A stretch of 64,000 nucleotides of DNA from Motacilla alba alba (Eukaryota; Chordata; Aves; Passeriformes; Motacillidae). The DNA is taken from positions 40,273,258 through 40,337,257 of the forward strand of contig NC_052018.1 in assembly GCF_015832195.1 (NCBI RefSeq). Reading direction: 5' to 3'. Position numbers and translations under genes: made by a program. The notes below the pieces were generated by a model. It saw only the letters and a program-made list of their open reading frames with translations, did not search any database and was not told where the DNA came from. Shown here one piece after another: positions 10,701 to 25,000 of this stretch (within the stretch, counting starts at the first letter, position 1; the number at the start of each line of letters is the position of its first letter).

Positions 10701-13700
10701 TTAAATATTCTTGACTAATATAGAGCTACATAGGACCCCTGGCACTGCGTCAGAGCTCAGTGACAATCTCTGCAGCCTCAACACTCTTCAGTGGGAGTCA
10801 AATAAGACCTAGACTTACACTGACTTTCCAAGCTCAAAATTCTGAACAAAAAAAGTACATTTTGGTGGTTTTCTTCTTCTGTTGTGATTTTATTTTCTCA
10901 GATAGTTTTAACCAATATTACCTCTCATTCAGATTCTATCAAATGTTTATGTTCTGCCTCTTCTATTCTTCAAGGTTGAAAAAGATTCTACTTTCTCTGG
11001 GACCTACAGAGGAAGATGTATGATAATGTAGAATAGAAGCAACACCTCTGAGAGGAAGAGGCCAAGTTACATGTCATTTACATTGTTTAGAGATTCCTGT
11101 AAAATTAGAGTATATCCTGTGGATATATACTTTGCTGTGCACAATCTTTCTAGAGCCAGGATGCCTTGTATTGGGTAGTAGTCTTACAGATTTACTTTTT
11201 GATAGTCAAGAGGAGACTTATGCAAAAAAACAGAATGCAAAAACCAGATTTTTCAAGTAAGAAATGTTTATCACCAGATCAAACATCAATGCAGCCACTA
11301 AAATGCATCTCTTAATTAATAAGGAATTTAAAAAATATATATAAGGAAATTATGATACAAGCAGCAAAAGTAAAATTTGAATGCTGGATAACATTTTAAT
11401 TCTTCTCCCCATTTTAACTGCTTTGCTTAAGACTTAAGATCATGAAAGTACAATACTAAAAAGGTCCTTCAATAAATAGAAACAAATGAGCTTTTCCCTA
11501 CCGCGGAATTACTTAAAATCAGTCCTTCTTGTGAAGCTAATCCCCTGACAGATAAGACTGTGAGCTCCCCCCCTCCCCTTCCTACACGCTCACAGATGGG
11601 TTGCAACAGAAAGATGACAAATGAGTTGTGTTTGGCTGGATTAATGGGTATTATCATGTTAATGGATGTTTATGGTGCAGTTTGGGAGGTTCATGTGGTT
11701 TTCAAAAAGTGTTGGTGTTCTGGGTAGCTGCAGCCTGTGCATGTGTGAGAGTGTGTATGCATTATTAGCCACCTTTTTATGCATATTGTACATTTTTGGT
11801 TTCCCTAATGGGTCACAGCTAAACTGAGTGTGGAAGTGTTGGCCTTATGCTCAGATCTTTCACCACGCCATCAAGCGTGATGTGCAAAATGCAAGTGTCT
11901 GAGACTTGTCTTTCCACAGTGCCTGTGAATGCAGGTGCCTCCTGATCCCGGGTCTACTTTGTTGCAATCAGTTTTAAAATCTGACATATTGATCAGGAGT
12001 TTAGCCTGAGTAACTACTGCACATCTATCAACTCTGGCTGCGAATGTCAGGTCGCATTTGTTGGCAAGGTGGTCTTACAGCCAAGCTGGGCACTTCCTGC
12101 CACCCACATGAGCTGATGCTCAGGCCCTTGTTTGGCAAGGACAGTATGTATTACAGCAACAGGGCATGGGAATAAGGTGCCAAGTGGGGCAGACCCTCAG
12201 GAAAATGCCTCACCAAAGGCCACGATGTGGGAACATCTCCTGTTTAAGCAAAAACATGAAATCACTCGGAAATAAATAAGCTTTTTATCTGGATTTTAGA
12301 AATTGGGGTGGGGGGGGTGTAATATGTTGTGGTTGTGGGGTTTTTAATTTGGTTTTTTGTGAGCTTGCGGTGGGGTTTTTTTCTGTTCAAAGTTTCTTAT
12401 TCTGTGAAAAGATGAACCTTTAAACATTCTTGTTTGCTCTCATTTTCTTCTGCCCACGAGGCTTGTTTTCCTCTTACTTTTGGGATATAGCCTTTAACTT
12501 GAACTGATAGGCTTCTCTCATACAAAACCTACATACATATATGTATAAATAAAGGAATACATATGTCAGACACTTGTGTGTAAACTACTACTTAAAACCC
12601 TAAATGCTTGTTTGAATGCTAAAATGCATCATTTGCATGCAATATTGACAGAGTTGTTCACATAAACATACAGTTGTGTTGACACTCATATTTTCTCTGA
12701 AAGGAACAGGTATTTAAAATTGGGAATTGCCATGGAATACCCTGCAAAAAATAGTAGAACCTCTATCAATTAATACATTTTTTGACTTACACTGTATTAA
12801 AAAATTATAAAGGACTGAGCTACAATAAGAATGCAGGAAATATACTGGTTCATTGAATTCATAATATTTCTGAGCTTTTTTTTCTAAATTTTGGGAAGTC
12901 AGATTTTCCTTTCAGAATACTATAATTTTGGAATGAAGACAGTGAAAATGATCTTCTGAAATCAGTACCAGAGGGGATTTTAATGTACTGAAATAATGCA
13001 TGCCATTTATTTGGTATTCCTCCACCATCCAGTATAAAATAATTCCTTCATGTCTTTTCTTTCCTTAAAAATTCACCAAGCGTATGTGGACCTCACAGAT
13101 GCAGCTTTAATTGAAAGTAATGTCAAAAACAGTGTTTTGATCTGTTTCCTTTCTTTTGACATTTTCTGGTTTTGGAATGTGTTGAGTCTGTACGACCATT
13201 CTCTGTTCAGAATTCATCTGGAAATTTACATATTTTAAAGGCTTCTTGCTCTATAATACAGCTGAGCATAATAGTGCAAGCTACACAGAAATTGAGGTGT
13301 GAAAGAGAAATTTCCCAATTTCAGTCCTTAACTGAAATACAAAAACAATTCTTCACCATCTGGGATTTACTGTGCAAGTCTTTATTCTGGGTAAGCTTGC
13401 TAGAGGGATAAAGTTCATATGATCCAGCAATGGATAGTCTGTAACTAGCTTTAAAAAATAATAACAGGAAAAAAAAAATTGTACATTCATTAATTTACAG
13501 CATTATCATTGAAATGCACAGAAATTTTGATACATTCAGAAGCATACTGGAATACATTACAACCAAGTGAACCTCTAAATTTGTGAAATCCAATCAATTA
13601 CATATTTTTCTACAGGATGATAAAGTCTGTCTCCAACCAAGTAAGTAATGTTCCTGACATGGAAAGGTGTAAGTACCACAGGAAACAATACATATCAAGG

Positions 13701-15445
13701 ATGCTCAGCATTATTTTGGATTATGCCCCAAGAGAAAGAAAGACATAAGAAAAATAAAGTAAAATAGAAATTCATAAAGCTTGTCCTTTTTTTTTTTTTT
13801 TACTCCCTGTCTGAGCAAACAGAATCAAGAAAGGTCTTAGTCTCTGAAGAAGGTTGTTAACTGTATAAAATTCTTCTTCAAATTAATAATGAAGCCACCT
13901 ACTGTTAAAAATAAATTGAATCTAAAAACAGTGTACATGTACTCTGTCATTTAAAGGCAGGACTAATTCTGACAGTTCAGTACCAGATGCTGTGGCTGGG
14001 AGCACCTTTCAGATTGTACTGGACTATACATTCTGCAATAAAACTGCAACAACAGCAGGCATGTACAGTCACCAGATCATGTTGATGTTGTCCACTTTTA
14101 TTACCCAAATTCATCCCTTGCTAATTACAGAACTACAAAGGACGGGAAGGAGACAGACTTACTAGCAACTAACATCTCAAAATAGTCAGAACTGTGAAAT
14201 TAAGCACGTCTAACAACAGCTACTTTGCGCGGTGCAACTATAAGGGATTACATGAACAATTGGAAACCTCTGCCTCCAGGAGGAATAGAACCCATATACA
14301 AAACTCCATAGAAGCAACTTCAGCTAGAAGTGTTAAGCATTAAAAAAAAGAATTAGTAGCATAAACCTCTGTACACAGTATCAATTTTCTATGTGCATGT
14401 GCTGTGGCAAATACAGGGCTCAGTTCCTCCTGCCTCTGAGTTCAGATGATGAAGGACATGTCCGCGATACCTTGTGCTCAGATCCAAACTCTTAACACCA
14501 GACACTGTAGGTGCAAGATTAATCCATAATGAGGGTGACAGGCTGGGGATCAGGAGTCCAAGGATATAACTTGCTCTCTGGCCCAGCAGCCTAAACTACA
14601 ATACAGAAAGAGCCTTGATCTCTCTGATCCTGCTTCTCCCTTTGAACATACTGACAGCTATGCTTCCTTACTTCATTGGACAGGGGTGTTGGGAAAAAGC
14701 TATTTCTTACCACTCATCAGCCTACTTTGGGCTGACCAAGAATATTTGAAAATCTAGTTGAAATAAGTAATTGTTCAGATCAAAGTGCCCTGGGAGGCAG
14801 TGAGAAATATTAATGTTGTGATAGTTAATTAGGTGCTTTTCAAAATTGCAACTTTCAATTTTGTATTTTGCAGTAGTATTTTCACTACCATTAAATTTAG
14901 GAGTTTAAGCATGCATAGCAAAAAAAAAAAAAATTTTTTTGAGGTAAGTGTTCTGTTTAGTATGCATTTTTTCCATATCTTTTTGCGGGGGGGGGTGGGG
15001 GGAGAAATAAACCTCCTTTGGTCCAAGCTAAATAACTTCCCCATTCACAAAATTGAAAATATCCAAATTATTCAGGGTATATACACTGCACAGTTCAAGT
15101 GAATCTCTCAGTAAGATGATGAATACCAGATAAGATATTTTTAAAAGCAGTACAGCACTTTTTGGCTCTTATTTGAGACAGCTGCAACATCTGAGTTGAT
15201 AGATTTGCTTTGTTTTCTGTGTGGAAAAGTTGAACCACTTCAGTGCACAGCATTTGTGTGACTTTACTTACTTTCTTTTTTTAAAATATATTTAGAAACA
15301 CAGTATTTTACTCCCTGAGAAGTGTGTAAGCACCTCAGCTCTGTCCTGTGGCTCTTCTGATTGTTGTCATGATCTTGCTCCTTCTTCACCACTAAGCTGT
15401 GATATCTTCTGCATGCCCCTGAACAAAATATTATCTGGTTTGAGC
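7792..15445. other. Unique non-coding sequence with minor low-complexity patches
   Basis: No exon, RNA gene or clear transposon was recognised. The longest frames (118 and 135 codons near 8066-8897) overlap each other on both strands and show no known domain. Small low-complexity features include a G/T-rich patch (12304-12376), a T run (13788-13801), an A run next to a T run (14921-14940) and a G-rich run at 14986-15002. A GTAAGT donor-like word at 8186 lacks any exon support. Confidence 0.5.
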
Positions 15446-15792
15446 CATTCTTCTGTGCACCCTATCCCACCACTGGTGTGCTACAAGGAACACTGCAAAG
15501 GCTGGAATTCAGCGTGGCATGCATTGAGAGATGAAGGACCACAGAGGTTGGAACAGGTCTGGACTCCATGAGGGTTTTCGAGGTTGCAATGGGGCTCTGC
15601 AGAAGGACAGGGTCTTGCTTGGCACTTGTCCCATGCATCAATGTTGTGCCAGGTGTGAAGCTGTGCTCCGAGGGACCAGGGCTACTTGTAATAAATTTGT
15701 TTACTTTATTTACAAAGCAGTATATTTCAGACCAGCGAGCACTAACGCTGAGTGGCATTGTGCACATGTACTGATAAACACATTGCATTCTT
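15446..15792 (+). mobile_element. Possible decayed retroelement between 7-bp direct repeats
   Basis: A relatively GC-rich block, unlike its AT-rich surroundings, lies between two copies of CATTCTT (15446-15452 and 15786-15792). Near its right side is an AATAAA (around 15690) in a T/A-rich context that recalls the poly(A) region of an avian LTR. The inner ends begin CTGTG and finish ATTG, so canonical TG...CA ends are lacking on one side. The overlapping frames (up to 108 codons) have no known domain. This may be a degraded solo LTR, or just a GC-rich patch with a chance repeat. Confidence 0.25.
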
Positions 15793-18699
15793 GCAATGCC
15801 TCTTTAGGAATGGTTTTCATGTGTAATCAGATGAGGCATATGTCAGAAAGATGACAATAGAATCCCAGGATGCCTTATATATGTTTTTAATAAAAAAGCA
15901 GAGGGTTTAATTTTGTTGCTGTTATGAATCTCAGAGTGTGAGGTATTCTTCTGTTTTTCCAGATAAATAGGCCATTCAGAGTCTCTGTTTTACACAAGCT
16001 GCTGTGATTTTGAGTGCAGCCACCCTACACTTTGGCTTTGCTAATGGCTTGTCTTCCTTCAGGTAGAATTTGGCATCCTGAGCCTTAGAAGCCTTAGGAG
16101 CCCTTCTGCTCCACCTTGTGCCATGTGTGTGCGTGTGTGCCTGCATGCACGCCTCGGTGTGTAAGAGAGAGGCACAATGCAGTGAAAGGCAAAGACACTA
16201 CTGTGATCTGTGGGGAGAGCAAACCAAGCAGGCTTTAAAGAAAGCACAGATTCCATCAACACACTCTCCACCCCCTCTGTTTTTCCAGACAAGTGTTATT
16301 TTTCAATATTTTATTGTGCTAGCCATAGGAGAAATCTTGTAATAAAATCATATCGCTGTTTCATCCAAGGCAAGTTTGGATGTTATCACAGTGATATACT
16401 TTGTCATAGATTTATTGTTAAGTTGTCACATAATGCAGTTGAATAGAGTTATAACAATTGTACTCTAACAAAGTTTTAATACAAGATTGTGAAATTTTAA
16501 CATGAAGTAGATTTCTGCAATGACAGACCATTATTACACTCAAACTTTCAATGAAAAATTGTATGACTGAATGCAAAAAATGCAATTTAACAGCATTTGT
16601 TATTATCTGTACAGCTTTCTTGTTGTCTTTTTATTATATTCATAATCTGAAAATAACGTAAAACAGATACATGTCCGATCACGTAATGACCAATGGCATA
16701 TTGTATCTTGTTTAGTAGGCAGTTGTCCTCTTGTCTTATTTGGGAATATATAGTTTAACAAGATCCTTACCATCATTTTCTTAACAGGGATAATAAACAG
16801 AACAATTCTGCATAAAAGCTCATATCAGCTTCTTTCATGCCTTTTCTTTTCAGAAGGCTGCCTAAGGGTTTAAGCAATTTAGTTGTCTGACCCGCATGCT
16901 TTCTCTGCAGTCTGCAGTTCTTTTGTTTAACATTAGTATGTGGGCAAACAGCATTCAGAGCTGTGCAGAGCTTATCAGCCTGTGCTCAGTTGACCAGAAC
17001 CCCATTCTGTGTATCTAAGAGGGGCCACGTTTAATGCTTCACAGTAGGAGCATCTGCAGTTTCCAAAAATGACTTGTTTATCAGATAAACTCTGTCCTTG
17101 CACTGACACATAGTGGCTCTTCAATATCACACTCTCCTGTATGAGAACTGAGCAAAACAGGGTATGCACAATGAATAACAAGTGAAATTTACGCACATGG
17201 TGTGGTGACACAGGTACCCTGTAACACCGGGCAGTTTCTTTGCATCAGCTCAGTAATTGCAGAGAGAAACTTCCTCATTACATTCCAAAAACATTTTACT
17301 TACTCATTCTCAATACATTTCGAGCATGTGTTCTGAAGTCAGCAAATGTTAATTAATTTGCTTATTTTGCTTGGAATTTAATTAGAAGTAGCATGAAGGA
17401 TCTGTCTTCTATGGCACAGGAAAAGAAACTCAAAGAGCTAAGCCGAGGTTTGTGATGTGCCCATAATTGTGGTAGCCTCTGACTATCCAGTTAAGACCCT
17501 CACTTTTGAGTTTACTGTGTTACCAAAGTATGCTTTCACAGCCCTCTCTCTTCTGTCCCTACATGATCTCTCCACTACACTGATTTTATAGACCCCTGGG
17601 CACTAAAACCATAAATATATTCTTTTAAGAATATTGAATTTTGTGTTTATAATAAAGGCCTCACTAAATATTTTAGATACCATAGAGGCTAAGCTTTGGT
17701 TTAGAAATAAAATGTTTATTAAAACACCATCATTTAAGAAAAGGTAGAAACAGCAGCCTAGAGTTGACATTTGAGGTTCAAGATCCAGTGAGAGTGAAAC
17801 GCTGTGAGCTCTTTTCAGAGAAGTGCAGCTGGTCCCTCAAATTCTCCATCCAACTAAACAAAGGAAATCTTGTAAGATAAGTTGGTTTTGCAAGATTTCT
17901 GGACATCTCTGGAGCCTTTCCTAAACATGTTGGAGGTATTTGACTGGACACAGAAAGGGTAGGTAGATGGAGTAAGAATGAAAGATTTGGATCCAAACCA
18001 ATGCCATCTCCCTGCAATTCAGGCAAGCCTGTATTCTAGAATGATACCCTTGACTAATTATAATGATTTTATTATGTGAAATTGATATTACACTGCAAAT
18101 GGCAATAGCCCAGAAGGAGCCTGATAAAATTAACACCCTTGTCTGTACAATCAAGATTTTGGTATAAAGATGAGAATACAGTAACTCTAGTAGCTGTTAC
18201 ACTCTCTAATACATACAATGGTTCAAAGCTGAAGCAGTATGCTGGGAACAGAGGCTTATACCAGGCTTTCACCTTTCTCTCCCCTCCCCCCCTCATCAGC
18301 ACATGCTGGCTGGTCAACTAGTCAGAGAAAAATTGTTAATGAGGGTTAAATGGAAGTTATCTATTAAATGTCATTCTAGGATCAAGACATTGGAGCTTTA
18401 TTTTGAATGATGCCCATATTTTTTCTCTCCTTTATTTTTCCATCTTCTCCCTCCCCCACCTGAAAGAAAACATCCAGTGGATGCCTGGCAGCATCCTCTG
18501 ATTGCTTGCTGTTTTCCTGACACTAAATCTACTGTGTCATATTCCTTGCATGGGCTGCAGATTTTGGCCTTTTCACCTGCTGTTTTGGTTGGCTTTAGAT
18601 GCAAAGAGAAGAATATGAAAAGGAGAGGGGGAGGGAGGGAAGTTGGGAATGCTGGAGAAAAAAAAAAAAAGGCAAATGTTTTTAGCGCCTTCATCTAGA
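15793..18699. other. Non-coding sequence with a weak MIR-like fragment
   Basis: No gene or strong repeat. A short stretch around 17412-17480 (gaaactcaaagagctaagc, then tgtgatgtgccc) recalls the reversed MIR core, in which GAAACTGAGGCACAGAG and TTGCCCAAGGTCAC occur, but the match is weak. Poly-A and purine-rich bits occur near 18620-18670. Frames of 73-98 codons here overlap in opposing strands and look like chance. Confidence 0.45.
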
Positions 18700-19260
18700 C
18701 ATGTGTCCCCTCACTCTGTGACATGGCTGCTCCAATGTTGCCATGGTGAGGATTTCTAATCATCCCTACACATGACAGGCTCCTATTTGTCTGCACTCCC
18801 TTGGGTGTAAATTTCTAGGCTTAAAAAAAAAAATCCATGTGAGCGTATCATCCGCCGTGCAGATGTTTCACTGCTTTAGAATATCAGGCAGCTGCTTGTG
18901 CCACCGTCGACAGCTAATTGGAGACTGCATCGCAGGAACAGAGGCGTAATTATGGCATAAATACACATCCTCTGGTGCATCATTGTATCTCTATTAACAG
19001 AAAATTTTAAACAGTGTTCAGAGTGTAATTAGTGTAGTTGATAAAGTTGTAAAACATGTAAATAAGGGAAATAGCAGGTACGTGGCCAATCCACTACCCA
19101 GCACTAGGGGATGCAGATTATTGCCTATTTAGAAATAATTAGCAAAGCTGCATTAGCAAAGCCTGTGTCCAACAGAAGCAATGCAAACATTTATTCTGGT
19201 AACAGCTCTTTCTGTGCTAGCCATGAAAATCTACTAATATTGGTAATTTAGCCCTCATTA
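18700..19260. promoter_or_regulatory. Candidate conserved non-coding element (enhancer-like)
   Basis: The block has more CpG than its flanks (for example around 18842-18856, 18906-18909 and 18931-18946) and a cluster of regulatory words. These include an RFX-type half X-box GTTGCCATGG at 18737-18746, an E-box CAGCTG at 18889-18894, CTAATTG near 18914 and TAATTA at 18947-18952, with more AT-rich homeodomain-type words to the right. No reading frame explains it. Retained CpG and dense developmental factor words in a gene-poor tract are typical of vertebrate conserved non-coding elements. This is inferred from composition only. Confidence 0.35.
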
Positions 19261-21301
19261 CAGAGGATAAAGCATGAAAAGAGCTCAGACATGAAATATG
19301 ACAAGTAATATTAATTTTTATTCCAGAGGAAAGGATGCTTTCTCGGGTTGCATGCTGATTTCTCGGCAGGGTCTCAGTAGTGTGCGAGCGAGCTGGTGGC
19401 TGAGGATGCGGCTCTGGAGCTGGCTCCCTGCTGGAGGTATGCCCTGAGGTACCCGTGACAGGAGCTGATGAGGCATGCTGTGGTTAGTGCCCAGCCAAAG
19501 CTTAGGTCACAGTTCAGAACGAGCACTCAGGCATCAAACTTCTCTCCTTATAGACTCGAGTCTTTAATTTTGTCCTCAGCCTCGATCCTTGCCACCCCCA
19601 AATGATTTTGCCAAATCACCTGCTCGGCCCCCAGCTGTCCTTCCCAAAAATGTGTAACATGCAGCTGAGCCAGGCGAGCAGAGCTCTGAATCAGGGCACA
19701 CTTACTCTTCAGGTTTGTCTTGTGCCCTGGATGAGAAATGATTGCTTCCCCCTCACTGTTTATGCTTTAGATTACGTTTCATGAAGAACATTACCCTGTG
19801 ACCATAAAAATAAATGCCAAAATTTTGACTTTGCTATACAGATGTATTTTCTAATGAAGAAAAATGTGAAAGCCTGGCTGGCACAGGGGACATAGATCAT
19901 TTTCTTTTTAAACAAGAGGATAAGGGCTGAATGTTCTGGAAATGGGGAAAAAAAACTGTTGTGTTTTTTTTTTTTTTAACATCTCCTATTTCTTCTCTCT
20001 CTCTCTTTTTTTTTTTTTCCTTCCTACTGGATGTAGAAACAGAATGAATAAAAACTCCAGTTTATAGTGTCGGCTAAGTTCTGCTGCATCTTTAATAAGT
20101 GTGCACGTGTGTGTTTATGAGAGAGAGAGGAAAGGGGGAACAGGAGAATTCTGCTTGACAAGTGCCAGTGTTTCAAAAAGAAGTCTAAGAAAGATGTTAT
20201 CTCTGGCTCAGGCAAATAAATTTCCCCACTTAGCCAGTGTTTCCTGAACATTTTCAGAATTCAGCTCTCACCACAGACTGCATAAAATCCTGCCAAATAA
20301 GGGCTGGATTTCATGTAATACAATACTTAAGAAAAAGAGAAAGAAGAGAGGGAAAATGTAGAGATGAAAAGAAGCTGGACAAGCTACTGTCTGAAGTATT
20401 AAAATGTAAAATAAGCTTTAGAGCTGTAGCAGGGGGAAAAGCCTTTTACAGATCCAAAGAGAACACTGTGTATATTTTATCAGCTACAGTGACGTGAAAA
20501 TTGTGAAAATACTGAACTTGTTGATTGAAGAGGGTTTTTTTCCACGCTTTGGAGAAGGTTCAATGCTCATCCCAGCACCCTATTTAGGTAAAAAAAAAAA
20601 CCAAAGCTAGAGAGGGAATCTCAGTCAGTCTTTTGCCTGTTGTAGAGCAAAAAGCACACAAAAGCCCAGACAATAAGCACCTCATCTGCACTAATGTAAG
20701 CATCCCATCCAGTCCTAGCACACTGAATTTTTATAGCCTTAGCATATATTTTCTGTGTTTAAGATTTATGTAGCTATATGCAGATGTGCATTCCTCTGGC
20801 ACACAAGAAGTAGATGGTTTATGCATATATACACTTTATGGGTAAGCTGTTTGTATGTGACCAGGATGCCCTGTTAAATGCTCTGGTGCCACTCTGATCC
20901 TGAAGAGTTCATTGAGGTTTTTACCACAGATTTCCCTGGAAGAAGAGCTGGTCCAGCTTCTGCTGCTTTTCATAATTCCAGCACTGTGTGGCTCTGTGTG
21001 AATCCTGCAGCATATTTGTAGGGCTGTATGCTCACAGAGATGATGTTGCAGTGTTCATGTGTAACTGTGTGCATATGGGCACTAATGTGAATGTTTGGAT
21101 ATATGTGTGTGTATCTGCATGTGATTATCAATGTTTAATAGTAATAGATTTCATTGGTAATGTGATGGATCGGGAAAACCTGACAGTGTGCATGTCAGCA
21201 TCTATTCATATATGTATAATGCATACATATATAATGGGTATACACAAAGAATGTATACTCTTATATAAAAGAGTAATTTTGTAAATAATGTTAATTAAAA
21301 A

Positions 21302-21345
21302 TAAAAGAACAAAACAAAACAAAAAAAACCCAACAAAAACAAACC
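21302..21345. repeat. A/C-rich low-complexity tract
   Basis: A 44-base run of A broken only by C, CC or CCC, with one G and one T at the left end. It is the complement-strand type of the G/T-rich tracts at 1131-1241 and 52221-52288. No transposon body was recognised upstream, so I do not read it as a retroposon tail. Confidence 0.8.
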
Positions 21346-22004
21346 TTTCCAATTCCCTCCTTCAACTTCCCATTATTTATCACAGTGTATTTTTTGGATG
21401 CATTTTTTCCAGCGTTTGGTTGGTTGGTTTTTTTTCTGAGCCCACTAGACTGCCTTCAGAAGTCTTTTACTGCCCATCCATTAGAAGAAGGAGAGAGTTA
21501 TCTCCTGTATCAGGAAAAGCCATCTCTTTTCCCTCTTCCCTCTTTCCCTTCAAATTATATAAGTCCACATTGTTGAATGTTACTGCTGAACGAATTACAG
21601 TATTGCAAGCAGATGAGGGGAACAGTCTGGACACTGGGTGTATAGGGAGACGTGTTTGGAGATGGACAGAGTTAGGCTTCTGTAGGTACAGTATGCACAA
21701 GGGGGTCCTGAAATGGTTTTAGACAGATTATTAGTTCTTTACAGCGCAACAGAGCCACTGCTCATTCTTTGCTATAGAAAACAACCTCTCAGGTCATCAG
21801 TAACTGGAAGCAATTTCAATGCTGTTTTTTCCTCAGTTTAAATACTTATACGCTATTGTTTAATATTAATAAATATTTTGCTGTTATACTACTTTGGTGA
21901 CCTTTAGAATTGATGAGCACTATAATATCAGTTTGAAATAAAAACATATTAACTTATATATTCTGATCAAATCAGATCAAGGTCACATCTAATATCGTCC
22001 CTAT

Positions 22005-22075
22005 GGTCCAAATTTACTTCTGTGTAAATTAGAGTAACTCCATTAAAGTCAATGTGAGTTTCTATCTATCACACT
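22005..22075. repeat. Possible ancient amniote interspersed repeat fragment
   Basis: The words GTGTAAATTAGAGTAACTCC and TTAAAGTCAATG in this order recall an ancient repeat common in reptile and bird genomes, in which a GTGTAAAT word is followed by AACTCCATTGAAGTCAATGG. The family name is not certain to me. Only about 70 bases are recognisable and the edges are blurred. Confidence 0.4.
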
Positions 22076-25000
22076 AGACTAGTAAGAAAAATGAATGTTA
22101 CCATATATGGCACTTCTTTCGCACTGAGCAGTGTGTGCACTGAGACTGAAAGTCGTCTCTCTCCATTTTACCTTTGTGGGAATGTGTCCTACAGCAAGTA
22201 TGTAGGTTCTGACTGAAGAACAGCAGGGGTACCCATCTTGATGCACTGCTTGCTTTCTGCATAGTCAAGGAGACCTGGAGAGGTTGAATTAGGGGTGCAA
22301 AGTAGCAGGAGTTGGTTTAAAAAAAACTGGTTTGTACTGAATTAAAGTCGATTAATTAATTGGGTCAGGAGGAAACTAAAAACAGAGCTGGGTCTGGAGG
22401 CTGAAGGAATTGGAACCTTGTAGATGCTGGGTGATTTCCCAAAGAATTGCAATCACTTCATAGGTGCGAAGGTTACCTAACAGCATCAAACCAAAGCCCA
22501 CTGAGTTTGAAGATAAGTGACTTAAGGTGAAAAAACACTATCAGAAGAGAGGGTAGGTGGGAAAAACAGTGAAAAAAAAGTGGTTGTGCCATTTTAGGTC
22601 TCAAAACCATTCATCTTTTGTTTCCTGCTCATTTATACTATTTCTGTGTTATTGGTGGGTAGGTATTGAACATAAATTATTTAACCATGTAGTATCTTAA
22701 AAATAAAGGGGATAATGAGTTAAAACTTACGGTTAATTTTCCTTTGAAGTTATTGGACTTCTTCTCTTAGTCCTTTCCCTGCATATATTTTCAAGGGGGT
22801 AAAGCACATCAGGGGAGGGAACACGCAGCAGGAGAGGCTGCGACTCACAGCAGCAAAGTTGCCATTAGCAAGCAGTGTAGCCTGGTAAGAACAGATCTGT
22901 GGAGTGAAATTGTTGCTGCTGAAGACATGCCTTTCTGTAGTGTATGCCCTGCAAATTTTTTATTATGTGCTACTTCTCATCTGTTGCTGGAACCCAACAT
23001 CCAGCGCGAGCAGGAACAGAGAGGTGCGTGCTGCCAGTTTACTCGGAAAGCTGCACGGGCATTGTTAGACTTCTCCATGATGCAAGCTGAAATGCAGTAA
23101 GTGGAGAAGTTAGGAGATTCACTTCAGAAGAACATTCCTGCTCTGAACTAAAGCATTGGTGTGGATGTCCCCTATGCCTGGAAGTCTCTGCTGCTGTCAT
23201 GTCTAGTACATTAACTGTGTTTCAGCAAATGTAATGCTTTCCAGCCGCTGGATAATCACTAGGAGTATGATTCCTTTGTCAACACCTAGTGTTTGGATAC
23301 CCTGGTAAGGGTGGGTGAGCCACTGCAAAAGGTTTTGGAAGGAATTCAAACCATTCATGATCCTGAATAGATACGTTTCTGTCTTTAACTTTGCTGTCCA
23401 AATAAGAAAATTAGGATAAATCAAGGAAAATGGCAGAAGTAGAAATCATATTTTCCTGACATATTATCAGAAAAAAGCTCTTCTATATCATTATGAGTAT
23501 TTAAGGCAGCTCAACTACCACTGAACATGGGAAAACCAAGTTTTTTAAGGAAGTAGTCCTGAATTCCTTTACTACAGAGAAGGCAGCTTTGTTCGGTATG
23601 GATAAGAGGCACACCACCAGAGAAAAAGAGGGCACTGGATTGTAGTAGCAAGGTCAGTGGTTCAGTCACGCAGGGGCTCCAGAGCATTTGTTACTGTTAT
23701 TGTACTGGTACGTTCCTCCCACATTGACAGGTTTTCTTGCTAGCATAGGCAACATCAATATTAATTTTGTAAATGTTTATCTCATGTAATGTATATGATT
23801 AAGACTTGTTTGGATGTTCTGTGCTGATTAAACCGAGACCCTTCTATGCCAACAGCCCTGTGGCATTGAGTTACTGCGAGAAAAACAACGTGTGACAACG
23901 TTTGGGGAACACAGCTGAGCATACATACTTTGTCTAGTGCACTGGGTTTTCTCGAATTCTCTGTATTTTTGCTGCCACTGATAGAGCCATATACAAAACC
24001 AGATTTGAATTATCAAATGTCAATAGTATATTTTCACTTACTGAGTCTGTAAGCGACATGCCATTTATGGCATCCTTGGAATAATGTCTATTTCTTTAAC
24101 TTACACATTCTGTGAGGTGGTAGATGTTTCCCCCTTGTCTGGTAGCATTAAAATTGCACTTTTAGACTCATGTGACAAATGCTGTGAAATGCTCACTTTT
24201 AGTCAAGTTTCACTTTATGTTGAAAATAGCGGATGGAATTCACAGGTTCCTCAAAATATTAGCTCTTAGGTGTCTTGGTAAATGAATACAGCAGTTCTTG
24301 GACCAGGCTCACTCTTTGTAAAAGTGTTCATTGAAATTGATGAGAACTGACCTTGATTTCATGGCATAGTCATTACCCTCTGGTAATCTAGAGATGTGAA
24401 AGGAATTGGGAGGAAGGAAATGTTTCCCACTTTTATACATGTCACTGCATGGCTGCAGCATACATGAATCAGTAGCCAAGAAAAACATTTTACTGCTTGC
24501 CTGCTGAAGTGATAAAAATTAATTTGTTTCACCCTTTTTCCAAACAAGTCATGAAGAGGCATGACCATCAGCCACAATGAAGACCAGTTGTTCTCAGATG
24601 CTCTCAGTACATGCAAATGTTTTGTTGTTCAACTAAACCATTACCATAAAGTAATCCTTTGCATTTTTGAGCTCTTTTTTGGAGAGGAATGAGTTACTTC
24701 AGTTTGAAGAAAGCTGTGCAATAGACACTGCATGAGAATGAAGGGGAATTTTTGAGTCCTACTCCTTAGTCTGGCTTGTGGTCTGGGTCCTAATTTATTT
24801 ATCTGCAGGACTTGCACTTCTCAGATATTTAGTGTTTGTCAAGCATATTGAAATATTTAAGTTTGAAAGCAAAGTATGACTGCAAATTCATTTTTATTCT
24901 TAGTACTATCATTATTATTATTATAATTATTCAGGTTTCACAAAGTTAAGTGTGTCAATTTTAAAGGCTTTATTAGCTTTTACAGATCATGTTTTTACAA

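Noticed and set aside
14986..15002. G-rich run as a possible G-quadruplex
   Set aside because: It is essentially two long G runs with one T between; it lacks four separated G tracts with clear loops.
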